Positions 10,060 to 19,047 of a stretch of 64,000 bases of DNA are shown here, one piece after another. Position 1 is the stretch's first letter. The number at the start of each line of letters is the position of its first letter. The DNA lies in contig JALIHJ010000047.1 in NCBI GenBank assembly GCA_022984795.1, positions 1 to 64,000 of the forward strand, written 5' to 3'. The translations under genes were made by a program, and so were the position numbers. This stretch comes from Fabrea salina (taxonomy: Eukaryota; Ciliophora; Heterotrichea; Heterotrichida; Fabreidae). The notes beneath the pieces were generated by a model. It was not told the origin of the DNA. It did no database searches and saw only the letters and a program-made list of their open reading frames with translations.

Positions 10060-10758
10060 TTCAAATAACCCAGACGAATGATTCTACTAGTGCCTTGCTT
10101 GCAAAGAACAAGTCTAAGAGAGAAAGATCTTCTCCGTGGTTCAGAGAGCAAATTGAACTTTGGTAAACTGCGGAGTCCATCCTGTCTAGGACTTCTTAGG
10201 CACCTTCTTATGAATACACTTGTTTCAAGCTCTCAAGTGCACTTTCTTGAAGGTTTCTGGTCCAAAGGCACACTGGAGTTTCTAGTTTGTAAACACACAA
10301 GGACAGCAAAAACAAACCCATTGAGAAAACTGCCTGAAACCCAAACATAGCCATCCACCAGTTAGTGAGGGAGTTGGAAGTGTAGTCTTCAGTAGGCAGA
10401 ACTAGTGCAAAGGCGTAAGCGGCTTGAGTATGGGTGTTTATGCTACTCTGGTTCCACTTACATCAGCAAACTGCTCCCACCCAAATGAGTGGGAAATTAG
10501 GTAGTCTGGTGCAAATCCAAATAACAACAGGAATTCTGTTGGCTGATGAACCTTCCTATTCCAAAGGTAATCGTAAAGGGGATGATTGTAACTACTGCTC
10601 CAAGCAAAGTATTCAGATTAGAAACCATCAAAGCTCCTCTGGTTCCTATCTTGTTGGAGAGGTTTCCTGAAACAGCCAAGAAATCATCGCCAAGTGGCAT
10701 GATCCTGCCATAATCGCAGTTGATTAAATCGATTTCGATGAGGTCTCCAATCTGAAAC
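10060..10758 (-). pseudogene. Sugar-porter (MFS) pseudogene with an inverted internal segment
   Basis: The minus strand from 10758 to about 10551 reads like the start of a sugar porter: FQIGDL, then SGNLSNKIGTRGALMVSN and FGIGRFIS. From about 10432 to 10060 it reads like later parts (YAFALVLPTEDYTSNS, CVYKLETPVCLWTRN, ESLKQVYS, FASKALVESFVWVI) with two in-frame TAA codons after VYS. The missing middle (TM4-TM5: GLSMGVYATLVPL, TQMSGKLGSLVQIQITTGIL) is encoded on the plus strand between about 10410 and 10548, exactly where it should be but inverted and with a frame change. The last six transmembrane segments are missing. This is a dead, truncated copy with an in-place inversion. Confidence 0.8.
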
Positions 10759-10868
10759 TGTAGAATTAGTTAAGTTTTCATTTACAACAAGGTTGCAAAA
10801 CAGTCCTACAAATTAAGTACTCTAGTCAAATGATAAAGAATATCTAGCAAAAATGATTTTTAAATTAA

Positions 10869-11101
10869 TTAATTTCTAGGCTTGGAATAAAGTTTTCTTG
10901 CCTGTTCTTTTTGCTCAATTTGATTTATCCTTGAGACCTGCAATGTGTCATCGATCCTCACAAGATGAGAAGCGGATCCTATTCTTAGGAGTTGTAGGAT
11001 CGAACCCAAAGATATCACGACTGATGATCTAAATGTTCCTCAAGATCGTCTATGTCCTCTTCCCAGCCGCATATAGCCTCACCTAATTGAGCCAGGGGCA
11101 T
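10869..11101 (-). pseudogene. Remnant of a small unknown protein in two frames
   Basis: On the minus strand an ATG at 11101 opens MPLAQLGEAICGWEEDID and the frame stops at 11015. An overlapping frame continues with coding-like sequence (GSILQLLRIGSASHLVR) to a stop at 10869. The change of frame cannot be repaired by a 15- or 16-nt intron. No family recognised. The same interval contains the tRNA B-box-like string GGGTTCGATCC (minus strand), but no tRNA can be folded there. Confidence 0.35.
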
Positions 11102-11520
11102 TTGAGTGTAGTGTTTAGAGGACATTCGTTTTCATGGTTGACTCAGTCCCTAGAAGGAATTCCCCACTGTAGTATCTGCAGATCAAGGACTTGTCCCACC
11201 ATCTCCTTGACCGCCAAGTTTCTCGCAGGGGTCAATCTTTTCGAAATGCTGTATCTAGACTTTAAGTTGGTTTGGGCCGGGTGCTGGCTTTGTGCTTCTC
11301 TTGGCTGCAGAATAGTCTTGTGTATCCATTGCCTCGGTGTCTTTGGCTGATCCATCTACGGTTTGCATTGAAAATTCCTTTTACTATTCTTTCGTATTTT
11401 CTTCGTTTAATTCTGTCAAGTTCAGCCTTTATTTGAAGTGATTGTTGCTTCCTAGAGAGACTTTGGTAAGAACAAGGTACCAAAGGTAATCATTTACTGT
11501 TTCTTCATAGGAAGTTAGGT
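11102..11520. other. Possible decayed coding DNA, unassigned
   Basis: Two overlapping minus-strand frames without ATG starts (11262-11483, containing KAELDRIKRRKYERIVKG; 11143-11355, containing ARNLAVKEMVGQVLD) look coding-like but cannot be joined by a 15/16-nt intron. No domain recognised. It fits the run of remnants between the WD40 genes. Confidence 0.3.
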
Positions 11521-11559
11521 GATATTAGCATTTCCCGCCAAATTGGAAATGCTAATATC
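11521..11559. repeat. Perfect 15-bp inverted repeat (hairpin)
   Basis: GATATTAGCATTTCC (11521-11535) is followed by the 9-nt spacer CGCCAAATT and then by its exact reverse complement (11545-11559). The arms show no mismatch. It lies in a gene-free part of the interval between the WD40 genes. It could be a hairpin of a small RNA, the remains of a mobile-element end, or a foldback that arose at an inversion or repair junction. Confidence 0.85.
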
Positions 11560-11915
11560 CTTCCTTTTAATAGTAGCGCGTTCGCTATCAGGAATTCTAG
11601 TAGGAGATCTCCTGAATGATGGCATGATATCTTGTGCAATGTGTTACCAAAGGTGCGTTCTAGGTGTTTGGATTGCTGATACTGCCATTTATGTTTTCTT
11701 ACTCTATATTCTATCAGGGTGTTTTAAACCTGTAGGATAGGTGGAGTTTGAATACTTGCTAAACACTAGTTTTCAGCAGCAAGTATGAGTAGACAACTTA
11801 TAGAGGCATTACTTAGAACTGAGTTAAACTTTAGATGAACAAAGTCTTTGCTAGAAAACCATTCTTTAGTTCTGAGACTTAGAATTAAGTTTAAAAAGAC
11901 CAAGGATTTAGCAAG
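11560..11915. other. Gene-free stretch upstream of WD40 paralogue 3's 3' end
   Basis: About 355 bp, AT-rich. The only open frame (plus strand, 11519-11740) has a GTG start, overlaps the hairpin and matches nothing; I do not call it. Nothing else seen. Confidence 0.5.
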
Positions 11916-12947
11916 TTAAATCAAGTTAACTGAGTATACATCACCAGTATGGCCTTGTATTTTTTGAGTTTGTTGGCCTGTAGAAAGGTCCCAAAATCTA
12001 ACTGAATTATCTCCACCTCCAGATACCAAGTATTTCCCTTCATTCGATAGCTTGACTGAAAGTACTCCTCCAGTGTGTCCTCTGAGTACTTGAGTAGTTT
12101 CTCCAGAAGTGAGACTCCACACTCTAATGCTTTTGTCTGCACTTCCTGAGACTACAAACTGCTCGTCACTCGAAACAGCAACTGAGTATACATAATTACT
12201 GTGGCCCTCAAGAACTCTAGTCAGGTCTCCAGAATCCAGACTCCAAACTCGGATAGTGCGATCCCAACTTCCAGAGACAACGTATAAGTCACAACTAGAA
12301 ATCGCTACTGAAGTTATAACATGACTGTGTCCTGTAAATATTCTAATCTGTTGTTGAGTGGCTAAACTCCATACTCTGACTGTATTATCGTAATTGCCAC
12401 AAACAATATATTCATCATTGCTAGAAATGGCCACTGACCTCACGGCTCTAGCATGGCCTTTAAGAACTAGAGTGGCTTTCCTAGAAACTAAACTCCAAAC
12501 TATAATTGTTTTGTCCCAACTTCCGGAAACTATGAATTCATCCTTACTGGAAATAGCCACAGACAATACTGCATCACTATGACCCTCTAGCACTTGAGTT
12601 ACTTTTCCAGTAGCTAGATCCCACACTCGAATTGTTTTATCACTGCTTCCAGAGACAATTATCTGTTTCCCTTGGGATACAGCTACTGAATTGACTTTAG
12701 CAGTGTGGCCTTCTAGCACTTTGATCTGCTTAAACCCAGGGTCTTGAATTTCGTAGTGAAAGCAGGCTTCATAGAATTGTTTGCTGACCCTTGCGATTCC
12801 AATAACCTCATTGCAACTTAAGAACTTAAACACTTCTAGAATGGGTCTAAGATTCCCCATTCTCTCAAAGTTGTATAGTTTTTTGGCATTTCTCCACACT
12901 TTGATTTTCGTGTCATACCCTCCGTCCACTATCAATTTGGGTTCCAT
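11916..12947 (-). CDS. F-box-like/WD40 repeat protein (paralogue 3)
   Basis: 343 aa, ATG start. Same plan as its neighbours: an N-terminal half-blade (LIVDGGYDTKIKVW), an F-box-like segment (about residues 33-68: LRPILEVFKFLSCNEVIGIA, RVSKQFYEA), then WD40 units starting at KVLEGHTAKVNSVAVS and a final truncated unit GHTGDVYSVNLI. That makes seven blades if the N-terminal strands close the ring. It has typical WD40 dipeptides (GH at the start, VW near the end of units). A predicted substrate-binding subunit of a cullin-RING ligase, by family inference only. The paralogue next upstream on its strand starts 33 bp before it. Confidence 0.85.
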   Translation of the reverse strand: MEPKLIVDGGYDTKIKVWRNAKKLYNFERMGNLRPILEVFKFLSCNEVIGIARVSKQFYEACFHYEIQDPGFKQIKVLEGHTAKVNSVAVSQGKQIIVSGSSDKTIRVWDLATGKVTQVLEGHSDAVLSVAISSKDEFIVSGSWDKTIIVWSLVSRKATLVLKGHARAVRSVAISSNDEYIVCGNYDNTVRVWSLATQQQIRIFTGHSHVITSVAISSCDLYVVSGSWDRTIRVWSLDSGDLTRVLEGHSNYVYSVAVSSDEQFVVSGSADKSIRVWSLTSGETTQVLRGHTGGVLSVKLSNEGKYLVSGGGDNSVRFWDLSTGQQTQKIQGHTGDVYSVNLI

Positions 12948-12980
12948 TTGTTCAGTTAATTAGATAAGTTGGCACTTAGA

Positions 12981-14021
12981 TTATTGAAGGAGTTTCGTAA
13001 AGCTAATTGACCAAACTGCATTACTATGCTCTTTCAGTACCTGAATTTCTCGACTACTTTCAAGGTCCCAAACCCTGATTGAGTGATCTCCGCTTCCAGA
13101 AGCTAAGTTTTTGTTATCAGCCGACAAGTTGACTGAAAGCACTGAATCACTATGGCCTTTTAGCAAGTGCGTTTGCTCTCCAGAGGTAAGACTCCAGATT
13201 CGAATGGTACGGTCCCCACTTCCAGAGGCAACTAGCTCATCACTGCTTGAAATTTGTACTGACCACACCCAACTAGTGTGTCCATTCAAAACCCAAACTT
13301 TTTGCTCAAAGATTAAACTCCAAACTACAACAGCTCCGTCCTTCCCTCCAGACACAACAACTTCTTCGTTGTTGGAAATGGCCACTGAGCACACACTTCG
13401 ACTTCCTCTGAAAACTTGAGTTTGGTCTCCAGAAACTAGACTCCACACTCTGATTGTTTGGTCCTCACTTCCAGAGGCAATAAAACTCTCTTTGGCAGAG
13501 ATAGCTACACACAAAACACTATCACTGTGTCCATCTAACACTAGAGTTTGGTTTGGATTAGATAAGCTCCAAACCCTCACAGTGTTGTCTCCACTTCCAG
13601 ACACAACAAAGTTTTGTTTATTGGAAACAGCTACAGAGAATACCACATTGCTATGCCCCTTGAGTACTTGAGTCTGCAGTCCAGTGGACAAGTCCCATAC
13701 CCTGATGGTTTCATCGTAGCTGCCAGATACAACCAACTCTTTGGAGACAGCTATTGATATAATAGCACCTGTATGTCCTTCTAAGACTCCGACTTGTTGG
13801 AATGAGGGGTTCCCAGCCCATATTTCGTAGTTGAAAGAAGCTTCATAAAACTGAGTGCTAACTCTTCCCACTCTAATTACATCTTTTAGAGCCAAGAACT
13901 TAAAGACTTCTAAGAGAGGCCTCAAGTTAGTTTTTCTAGAAAAAGTAAATAGTTTTTTAGGAGTCCTCCACAGCCTGATTGTTTTATCATAACCTCCAGA
14001 AACTAACAAACTGGTTTCCAT
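12981..14021 (-). CDS. F-box-like/WD40 repeat protein (paralogue 4)
   Basis: 346 aa, ATG start. N-terminal half-blade LLVSGGYDKTIRLW, F-box-like part (LRPLLEVFKFLALKDVIRVG, RVSTQFYEA), then seven units, the fourth with a degenerate start (FRGSRSVCSVAIS instead of GH) and the last ending GHSNAVWSISFTKLLQ-like (EHSNAVWSI). It is the most divergent of the four copies and has a longer C-terminal tail. Its start lies 8 bp from the stop of the Twinkle gene on the same strand, so any promoter must be inside that gene or extremely short. Probable SCF-type adaptor (inference). Confidence 0.85.
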   Translation of the reverse strand: METSLLVSGGYDKTIRLWRTPKKLFTFSRKTNLRPLLEVFKFLALKDVIRVGRVSTQFYEASFNYEIWAGNPSFQQVGVLEGHTGAIISIAVSKELVVSGSYDETIRVWDLSTGLQTQVLKGHSNVVFSVAVSNKQNFVVSGSGDNTVRVWSLSNPNQTLVLDGHSDSVLCVAISAKESFIASGSEDQTIRVWSLVSGDQTQVFRGSRSVCSVAISNNEEVVVSGGKDGAVVVWSLIFEQKVWVLNGHTSWVWSVQISSSDELVASGSGDRTIRIWSLTSGEQTHLLKGHSDSVLSVNLSADNKNLASGSGDHSIRVWDLESSREIQVLKEHSNAVWSISFTKLLQ

Positions 14022-14029
14022 TAAACTAT

Positions 14030-15943
14030 TTAGTTACTTTGTGATTCGTTAATTTTGCGATAGTTAACTATGTCGTTCATGGTGATTTCTGGGTTCTGGC
14101 GCAGTTCTGTGATTTCTTGTGTGGTTAGTTCGAAAAAGCTCAAGGTTGACTTGTCAAAACCCAGCCCGATCCTTCCGATTTCCCCGTCAAACCTGTTTTT
14201 CCTAATGTCAACTAGTCTGTACTTGTGTCTGTTCTGCAACACAAATATGTTATCAGCTTCTTGAGTGGCTTTAGCAGAGCCGAAAACACTAGAAATGTTT
14301 AAGTCGGAATCGTCATCTACTTTTTTGGGGTGAATCACAATAGTTACATGCACGTTTTTATCAGTAGCGAAGTTCCTGAACTTACTAATGACATTGTCCT
14401 GCAAGTCGAATTTGTTAACCCCTGCTGCTTGTCCGCTAAGCATAAACTGTAGGTTGTCAACAATGATGTGGCCTATATCGTGGGCGTACACTGCGAAGTC
14501 TAAGGTGTCAAGGATCCTGTCAACATCAGTTGAACCAAAGAACTTCAGTAAGTACAAAGGCAACTCTTGGAACTTGTCAGCAAACTCATTGAAGAGTTGT
14601 GGACTTTTGAGCAAGTCTACTTCTGCAAACTGCATCAGTAGTTTCTTAAGCAGTATTTCGTTTTTGATTTCAAAACTGCCCCACAAAGTGGGGATTCCTT
14701 GCTTGCAGAAGTCTAGAGAAAGCTGTGAAAGTAAGGTTGTTTTTCCAGAACCAGTGGGTCCTGTAAGTATAGTTAGTTCTCCCCTCCTGAAGCCTTTGGT
14801 TTTTTCGTTGTACCAGTTGAAAGACCCACTCATGATGCCTGACTCTTCCTGGTGTTTAAGGATCTTATTGTAAACACTTTCTCTCAAGTCCTTGAAAGTC
14901 GTGATGTTTTCTTCCACTATGGGAGACGCCTTTTCAAAGAACTTCTCTATTTCTTCCTTAGTGAGTGTTTTAAGGGCTTCGTTGGCGTCCTTGGGTCCTT
15001 CTCCCTTTTCACCCTTCGTGGTTACGATCAAAGACCTTTTAACTCCTAGTTTTTTGGCAAACTTAACAGCAGCTTCTCTTCCAGCTAAGTCGTCGTCTAG
15101 CCAAAGGTATACTTTTTCGAACTGCTCCAACCAAGGAAGTAGCTGGCAGGGCAGGTGGGACGCTCCGTTTGGAAGCGACACTGCATACCTCCCTGTGCTT
15201 TGGTGGACTGCCATTGCATCGTACTCTCCTTCAGTGATCACTATGCTCTTGATGCCTGCAGGTACAGTGATGGCTCCGAATAAGCCCCAAGTTCCACCTG
15301 TAGGAAGCATTTTCATGTGGGCTTTGTTTTGTTTGTAAATTGCGCGCACTTTGATTCTAGTGAGTTTGTGCATGTCTTTTCTAGGAAGAAACATGGGAAA
15401 GTAAACGCAAGGCAGCTCCACTGAACAGTCAGTGTCAATGTCTCTGAAGGTGTGCATTCCAACTCCAACTCTGTACTTAAGCAAAGTGTCGGTGCTAATT
15501 GCTCTTTCGTCTTGCAAGTAACGAATGATCTCTGGCAACTTGCCGTCTCTTAAGTTCACGTACCTCACTACGTGTTCTTCTTCAGAGGGGTAGTTTACTT
15601 CTTCTTTTTGAATGGGTTCCACAGACAACTCTCCTCCCAACATGAAGTTTTTGAAATCGTACCAAGAACCACTAGCTCCACATCTAAAGCAGTGAAAAAC
15701 ACCACTTCTGGCTTTGAAGCCCAAGGTGTAAAGGTTGGTTCTGTCTTCGTAGTGGGGTTTGGGACAAATTGGGCAGTACCTAGTAGTGAACCCGTTGGAT
15801 GTTTCCCTGAAGTCAATTCCTGTGCGGAGCAGGAAGTTCTTGATTTCTTCGTTAGAAACTTGGTAGTAAGAAGAAACAAAAGTAGGTGTCAGGGGTTTGT
15901 GGAGTGAAAAAAACCTACTTAAATGCCTTGCTACTCTGAACAT
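14030..15943 (-). CDS. TWNK: Mitochondrial DNA primase-helicase Twinkle (T7 gp4-like)
   Basis: 637 aa. The N-terminus (MFRVARHLSRFFSLHKPL) is a good mitochondrial presequence. A zinc-ribbon-like region with two CxxC pairs (CPIC, CFRC; about residues 57-88) and a TOPRIM domain (ITEGEYDAMAVHQ, then LWLDDDLAGREAA) correspond to the primase half. The C-terminal RecA/DnaB-type helicase has Walker A GPTGSGKTTLLSQ at about residue 395 and a Walker B-like IIVDNLQFML. Twinkle unwinds mtDNA ahead of the polymerase. Retention of zinc cysteines and TOPRIM acidic residues suggests that, as in plants and protists but not animals, primase activity may be kept (inference). Confidence 0.93.
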   Translation of the reverse strand: MFRVARHLSRFFSLHKPLTPTFVSSYYQVSNEEIKNFLLRTGIDFRETSNGFTTRYCPICPKPHYEDRTNLYTLGFKARSGVFHCFRCGASGSWYDFKNFMLGGELSVEPIQKEEVNYPSEEEHVVRYVNLRDGKLPEIIRYLQDERAISTDTLLKYRVGVGMHTFRDIDTDCSVELPCVYFPMFLPRKDMHKLTRIKVRAIYKQNKAHMKMLPTGGTWGLFGAITVPAGIKSIVITEGEYDAMAVHQSTGRYAVSLPNGASHLPCQLLPWLEQFEKVYLWLDDDLAGREAAVKFAKKLGVKRSLIVTTKGEKGEGPKDANEALKTLTKEEIEKFFEKASPIVEENITTFKDLRESVYNKILKHQEESGIMSGSFNWYNEKTKGFRRGELTILTGPTGSGKTTLLSQLSLDFCKQGIPTLWGSFEIKNEILLKKLLMQFAEVDLLKSPQLFNEFADKFQELPLYLLKFFGSTDVDRILDTLDFAVYAHDIGHIIVDNLQFMLSGQAAGVNKFDLQDNVISKFRNFATDKNVHVTIVIHPKKVDDDSDLNISSVFGSAKATQEADNIFVLQNRHKYRLVDIRKNRFDGEIGRIGLGFDKSTLSFFELTTQEITELRQNPEITMNDIVNYRKINESQSN

Positions 15944-15985
15944 AATGGATTAAGTATAATGATGAATTAACTTATGGACTAAGAC

Positions 15986-16525
15986 TTACTCTTGGTAGGG
16001 TGGACAGTCTTTTTGGGGCACTTGAGTCAAGTAGTGGCTGGGAATGTAAGCCTTTTCAAGGACTTCAAAAGCATGCTGGAAGTCAATGGGGTCTTGTGTT
16101 CTTGCTAAGACCCACCCGTAACTCCAGTGGAAGAGTCCCAGTCCCCAGCAGCTATAAGTCACTGCAATGTTTTCATAGTCTGTATCCAATATGTCCAGAG
16201 TGGCATATGGAGAGTTGAAGAAAGAAATGTAGCAAGTTCCTTCAGTTTCTTCGCAGTAGCCTTTAGCGTTGACTTTAGTCCACTTACCGTCCACAACTTC
16301 TGCGTTGGTAACCAAAAAGTCTCCTTCTGAGTTAATTTCGTAGTGGGTTCTTCCGCATACTCCATTTTCGTGGGGAGTGTTCACAACCCTCACTCTTTCG
16401 AACCAACTCCCAAGGAACTTAGAAGCATCGAAGTTTTGCTTAACTTGCACTTCTGGGCAAAAACCCCAACCAAACTTAGAAAGAGAGACTCTAGCCATAG
16501 CCAGCAAAACTACGACTAACTTCAT
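15986..16525 (-). CDS. Secreted lipocalin, apolipoprotein D-like (copy 1)
   Basis: 179 aa. A signal peptide (MKLVVVLLAMARVSLS) precedes a lipocalin fold: FDASKFLGSWFERVR holds the G-x-W of motif 1, with GVCGRTHYEI and later strands, and a C-terminal segment (YGWVLARTQDPID) resembling motif 3. Four or more Cys could form disulfides as in ApoD/Lazarillo. Lipocalins bind small hydrophobic ligands outside the cell or in vesicles; ligand unknown. The next gene on the same strand is a related copy, so this is a tandem pair. Function by family inference. Confidence 0.85.
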   Translation of the reverse strand: MKLVVVLLAMARVSLSKFGWGFCPEVQVKQNFDASKFLGSWFERVRVVNTPHENGVCGRTHYEINSEGDFLVTNAEVVDGKWTKVNAKGYCEETEGTCYISFFNSPYATLDILDTDYENIAVTYSCWGLGLFHWSYGWVLARTQDPIDFQHAFEVLEKAYIPSHYLTQVPQKDCPPYQE

Positions 16526-16714
16526 TGTTGAGATATTTTATATATTTTTTGTGACGTAATAAGTAGATTAATTAAATTGTATTAAAGCCCACTGAATCCT
16601 AGTTTTCTCCACTCAATATCCTTGTGCAGAGACCCAGCAGAACACTACTCTAGCTCCTTAAACTCTGTTTTGGAATCAGTTAACCTAAATTGTTCTAGAA
16701 TAACTTAATTATTA
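16526..16714. other. Intergenic between the lipocalin genes
   Basis: 190 bp, AT-rich, no gene seen. It must hold the promoter of copy 1 and the 3' end of copy 2. Confidence 0.5.
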
Positions 16715-17260
16715 TTAAGAGTATTGAGGGCAAGCAGACTGATCTTCTTGGGAAAGGTAATCCTTGGTGACTCCAGACTTGTCTAGCAAATCAATGTGCT
16801 TGTCAAGGTTGGTGTAGTTCTTGTCTCTAGTAAGCACCCAACCGTAAGTCCAGTGGAAGAGTCCCCAGTTAGAGCAGGTGTAAACTACAGCAAAGTTATC
16901 GTAGTCAGTTTCCAGCACGTAAAAGTCAATGTAGGGAGAGCCGTAGTAAGAAGCATAACAGTGGCCTACCCCTTCGTCACAGTAGCCCTTAGCTGGCTCT
17001 GTTTTCCATTCGTTGCCTACAAGTTCTGCGTTGAAGATGTCTAGCTTAGCTTCTGGAGTAAGACTGTACTCAGCTAGACCGCAAGTTCCTTTGTTGTAAG
17101 GGAAATCGGTTGTTCTGACCAACTTGTACCAACGTCCCATGTACTTAGAAGCGTCGAATTTCTCCTGATAGGGAACTTTTGGGCACCAGCCCCAGCTGAA
17201 TTTAGCTGTTGAAAGAGGAAGTATAGCCAAAAGCAGTATGCTGATAGTTGCAAGTTTCAT
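16715..17260 (-). CDS. Secreted lipocalin, apolipoprotein D-like (copy 2)
   Basis: 181 aa with signal peptide MKLATISILLLAILPLSTA. Motif 1 is FDASKYMGRWYKLVR (G-x-W), followed by GTCGLAEYSL. The C-terminal part YGWVLTRDKNYTNLDKH matches copy 1 closely, as do the positions of the cysteines. Overall the two copies are about half identical by eye, so the duplication is not recent. TTATAAATG precedes the start codon. It is divergent from the FtsH-type protease gene, whose start lies 53 bp away. Confidence 0.87.
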   Translation of the reverse strand: MKLATISILLLAILPLSTAKFSWGWCPKVPYQEKFDASKYMGRWYKLVRTTDFPYNKGTCGLAEYSLTPEAKLDIFNAELVGNEWKTEPAKGYCDEGVGHCYASYYGSPYIDFYVLETDYDNFAVVYTCSNWGLFHWTYGWVLTRDKNYTNLDKHIDLLDKSGVTKDYLSQEDQSACPQYS

Positions 17261-17313
17261 TTATAACTACTGAATTTACCTGCATTAACTAATTCGACTG
17301 AAATGGCGTATAA

Positions 17314-19038
17314 ATGTTTAAGTTACGCAGGCTTTTCTCTGATCACAGATACCTTAGAGTAATAACTACTTAGAACTTAAATAGACAACTAAAGTTTGAC
17401 GAAGTAATAAGCGAGTACCAGAAGTTGACCAACCTTAGCAAGGAAGAAAGAGAAAAGTGCGACCAACAAGTGAGTTACGCAGAAATGAACAAAAGATTGG
17501 TCAACGAAACTCCAAAAAAAGAAGCGAAAGAAAGCACTGAAGAAGCAGTTGGTTACGTAGAAATTGAGCCAAAGCGAGAGCACCCAGCTACCAAAAGCTA
17601 CCAAAAATTATCGCGAGCAGCATCAGTAGCTTTTCTAGCAGCACTGATTTACGCAGTGTACCAAAGAGGCCAAATGACTAAAGGAATGGTTGGAGACAAA
17701 GCAGTGAACATTGCTGAGCACACAAATGTGACTTTCAAAGACGTGAAAGGAATTGACGAATGTAGGGCTGAGCTTGAAGAAGTAGTTGACTACCTCAAGA
17801 ACAAGGAAAAGTTCAGGAAAATTGGGGCTAAGATGCCTAAAGGAATGCTGCTCACAGGACCACCAGGAGTGGGGAAAACCTTACTTGCCAAAGCAATTGC
17901 GGGAGAAGCTAAGGTGAAGTTCTTTTACAGTTCAGGTTCTGACTTTGAAGAGGTGTTTGTGGGACTTGGGTCCAAAAGAGTTAGAGAACTATTCGAACAA
18001 GCCAAACAAAACTCTCCCTGCATTATTTTCATTGATGAAATTGATGCTTTGGGGAGCAGCAGGAAAGGCAGTGGGTTCAACTACAACAGACAAAGTCTCA
18101 ATCAACTACTGGTTGAAATGGACGGGTTTGAAGAAAGAGACAACATACTTGTGGTGGGGGCAACTAACTTTGCAGAGAGTTTAGACACTGCTTTGAAAAG
18201 ACCAGGTCGCTTCGACAAAATAGTTGACATTCCTCTGCCAGACGTCAAAGGACGTGAAGAAATCATTCAGCTCTACTTAGAAAAAGTACACCACGACCCC
18301 GAAATCGACACTCAAAAGGTCGCTGCTACCACTACTGGAATGACTGGGGCAGACCTTGCTAACTTGATAAACATTGCTGTTCTGAATGCAGTTAAAGAAG
18401 GAAGGAATGCCTGCACAGAAAAAGACATCGAAGTTGCCAAAGACAGAATTATTATGGGAGTGGAAAGGCCTTCACTTATGGACGAAGAAGAAAAGTTAAA
18501 CACTGCTTTTCACGAAGTAGGGCATGCCTTGATTGCTCACCTCACAGACCACGCACCTCTCGTCCACAAAATAACTATTTTGCCTAGAGGACAGGCTTTA
18601 GGAATGACTGGGCTCGTCCCTGAAGGCGACAAAGTCTCTACAAACAGAAGGGAAGTTCTAGCTATGATTGACGTTGCTATGGGAGGCAGGGCCTGCGAAC
18701 AAATGTTTTTAGGAGTAAAAGAAGTGACAACTGGGTGTGCTAGTGACCTCAACAACGCAACGATGACAGCTTACGAACACGTTAGAGGGGGTCTTTTCAA
18801 CGAAAAAACAGGACTGGTGAACTTGAATGCAATTGAAAAGCAAGGACAAGCCCAAAAGAACCAAATTGACAGAGTTGTTATTGAAATACTCAATGAGAGT
18901 TACCAAAGAGTTTTGGAAAAACTTTACGAAAAGGAAGGTTTAATTAAGTTCGTTGCTGAGAAACTCAAGGAAAAGGAAACTTTAACTGGGCAAGAATTTC
19001 GGGACTTAGTTAAGCAGTACGATGGACATGAAGGCTAA
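17314..19038 (+). CDS. Mitochondrial FtsH/YME1-type AAA metalloprotease, two exons
   Basis: CDS 17314-17358 joined to 17374-19038, 569 aa. The main open frame has no usable ATG and meets a TAG at 17371. Removing the 15-nt intron GTAATAACTACTTAG gives [19 protein letters not shown], a clear mitochondrial presequence. One membrane segment lies near residues 96-113. The AAA module has Walker [17 protein letters not shown] (about residue 177), Walker [12 protein letters not shown] and the FtsH second region of homology. The zinc site is HEVGH (about residue 395). One membrane segment and overall order fit an i-AAA (YME1) or m-AAA quality-control protease of the inner membrane; YME1-like is the better guess. 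Confidence 0.93.
17359..17373 (+). other. 15-nt spliceosomal intron in the FtsH-type gene
   Basis: GTAATAACTACTTAG: GT-AG ends, with CTA at positions 8-10 as the likely branch site. It carries the in-frame TAG that otherwise blocks the gene. Splicing restores a mitochondrial presequence. Confidence 0.9.
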
Positions 19039-19047
19039 TATATTATA

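Noticed and set aside
10980-11020. tRNA gene suggested by GGGTTCGATCC on the minus strand
   Set aside because: The T-stem does not pair and no cloverleaf or acceptor stem fits.
11519-11740. 73-codon hydrophobic plus-strand frame starting with GTG
   Set aside because: No ATG, includes the perfect hairpin, no family, and in a zone of remnants.
7388-14021. CRISPR-like tandem array or interstitial telomere from strings such as CACCCTAAG
   Set aside because: The repeats are protein-coding WD40 units of about 126 bp on one strand; there are no spacers, and the telomere-like bits are codons.
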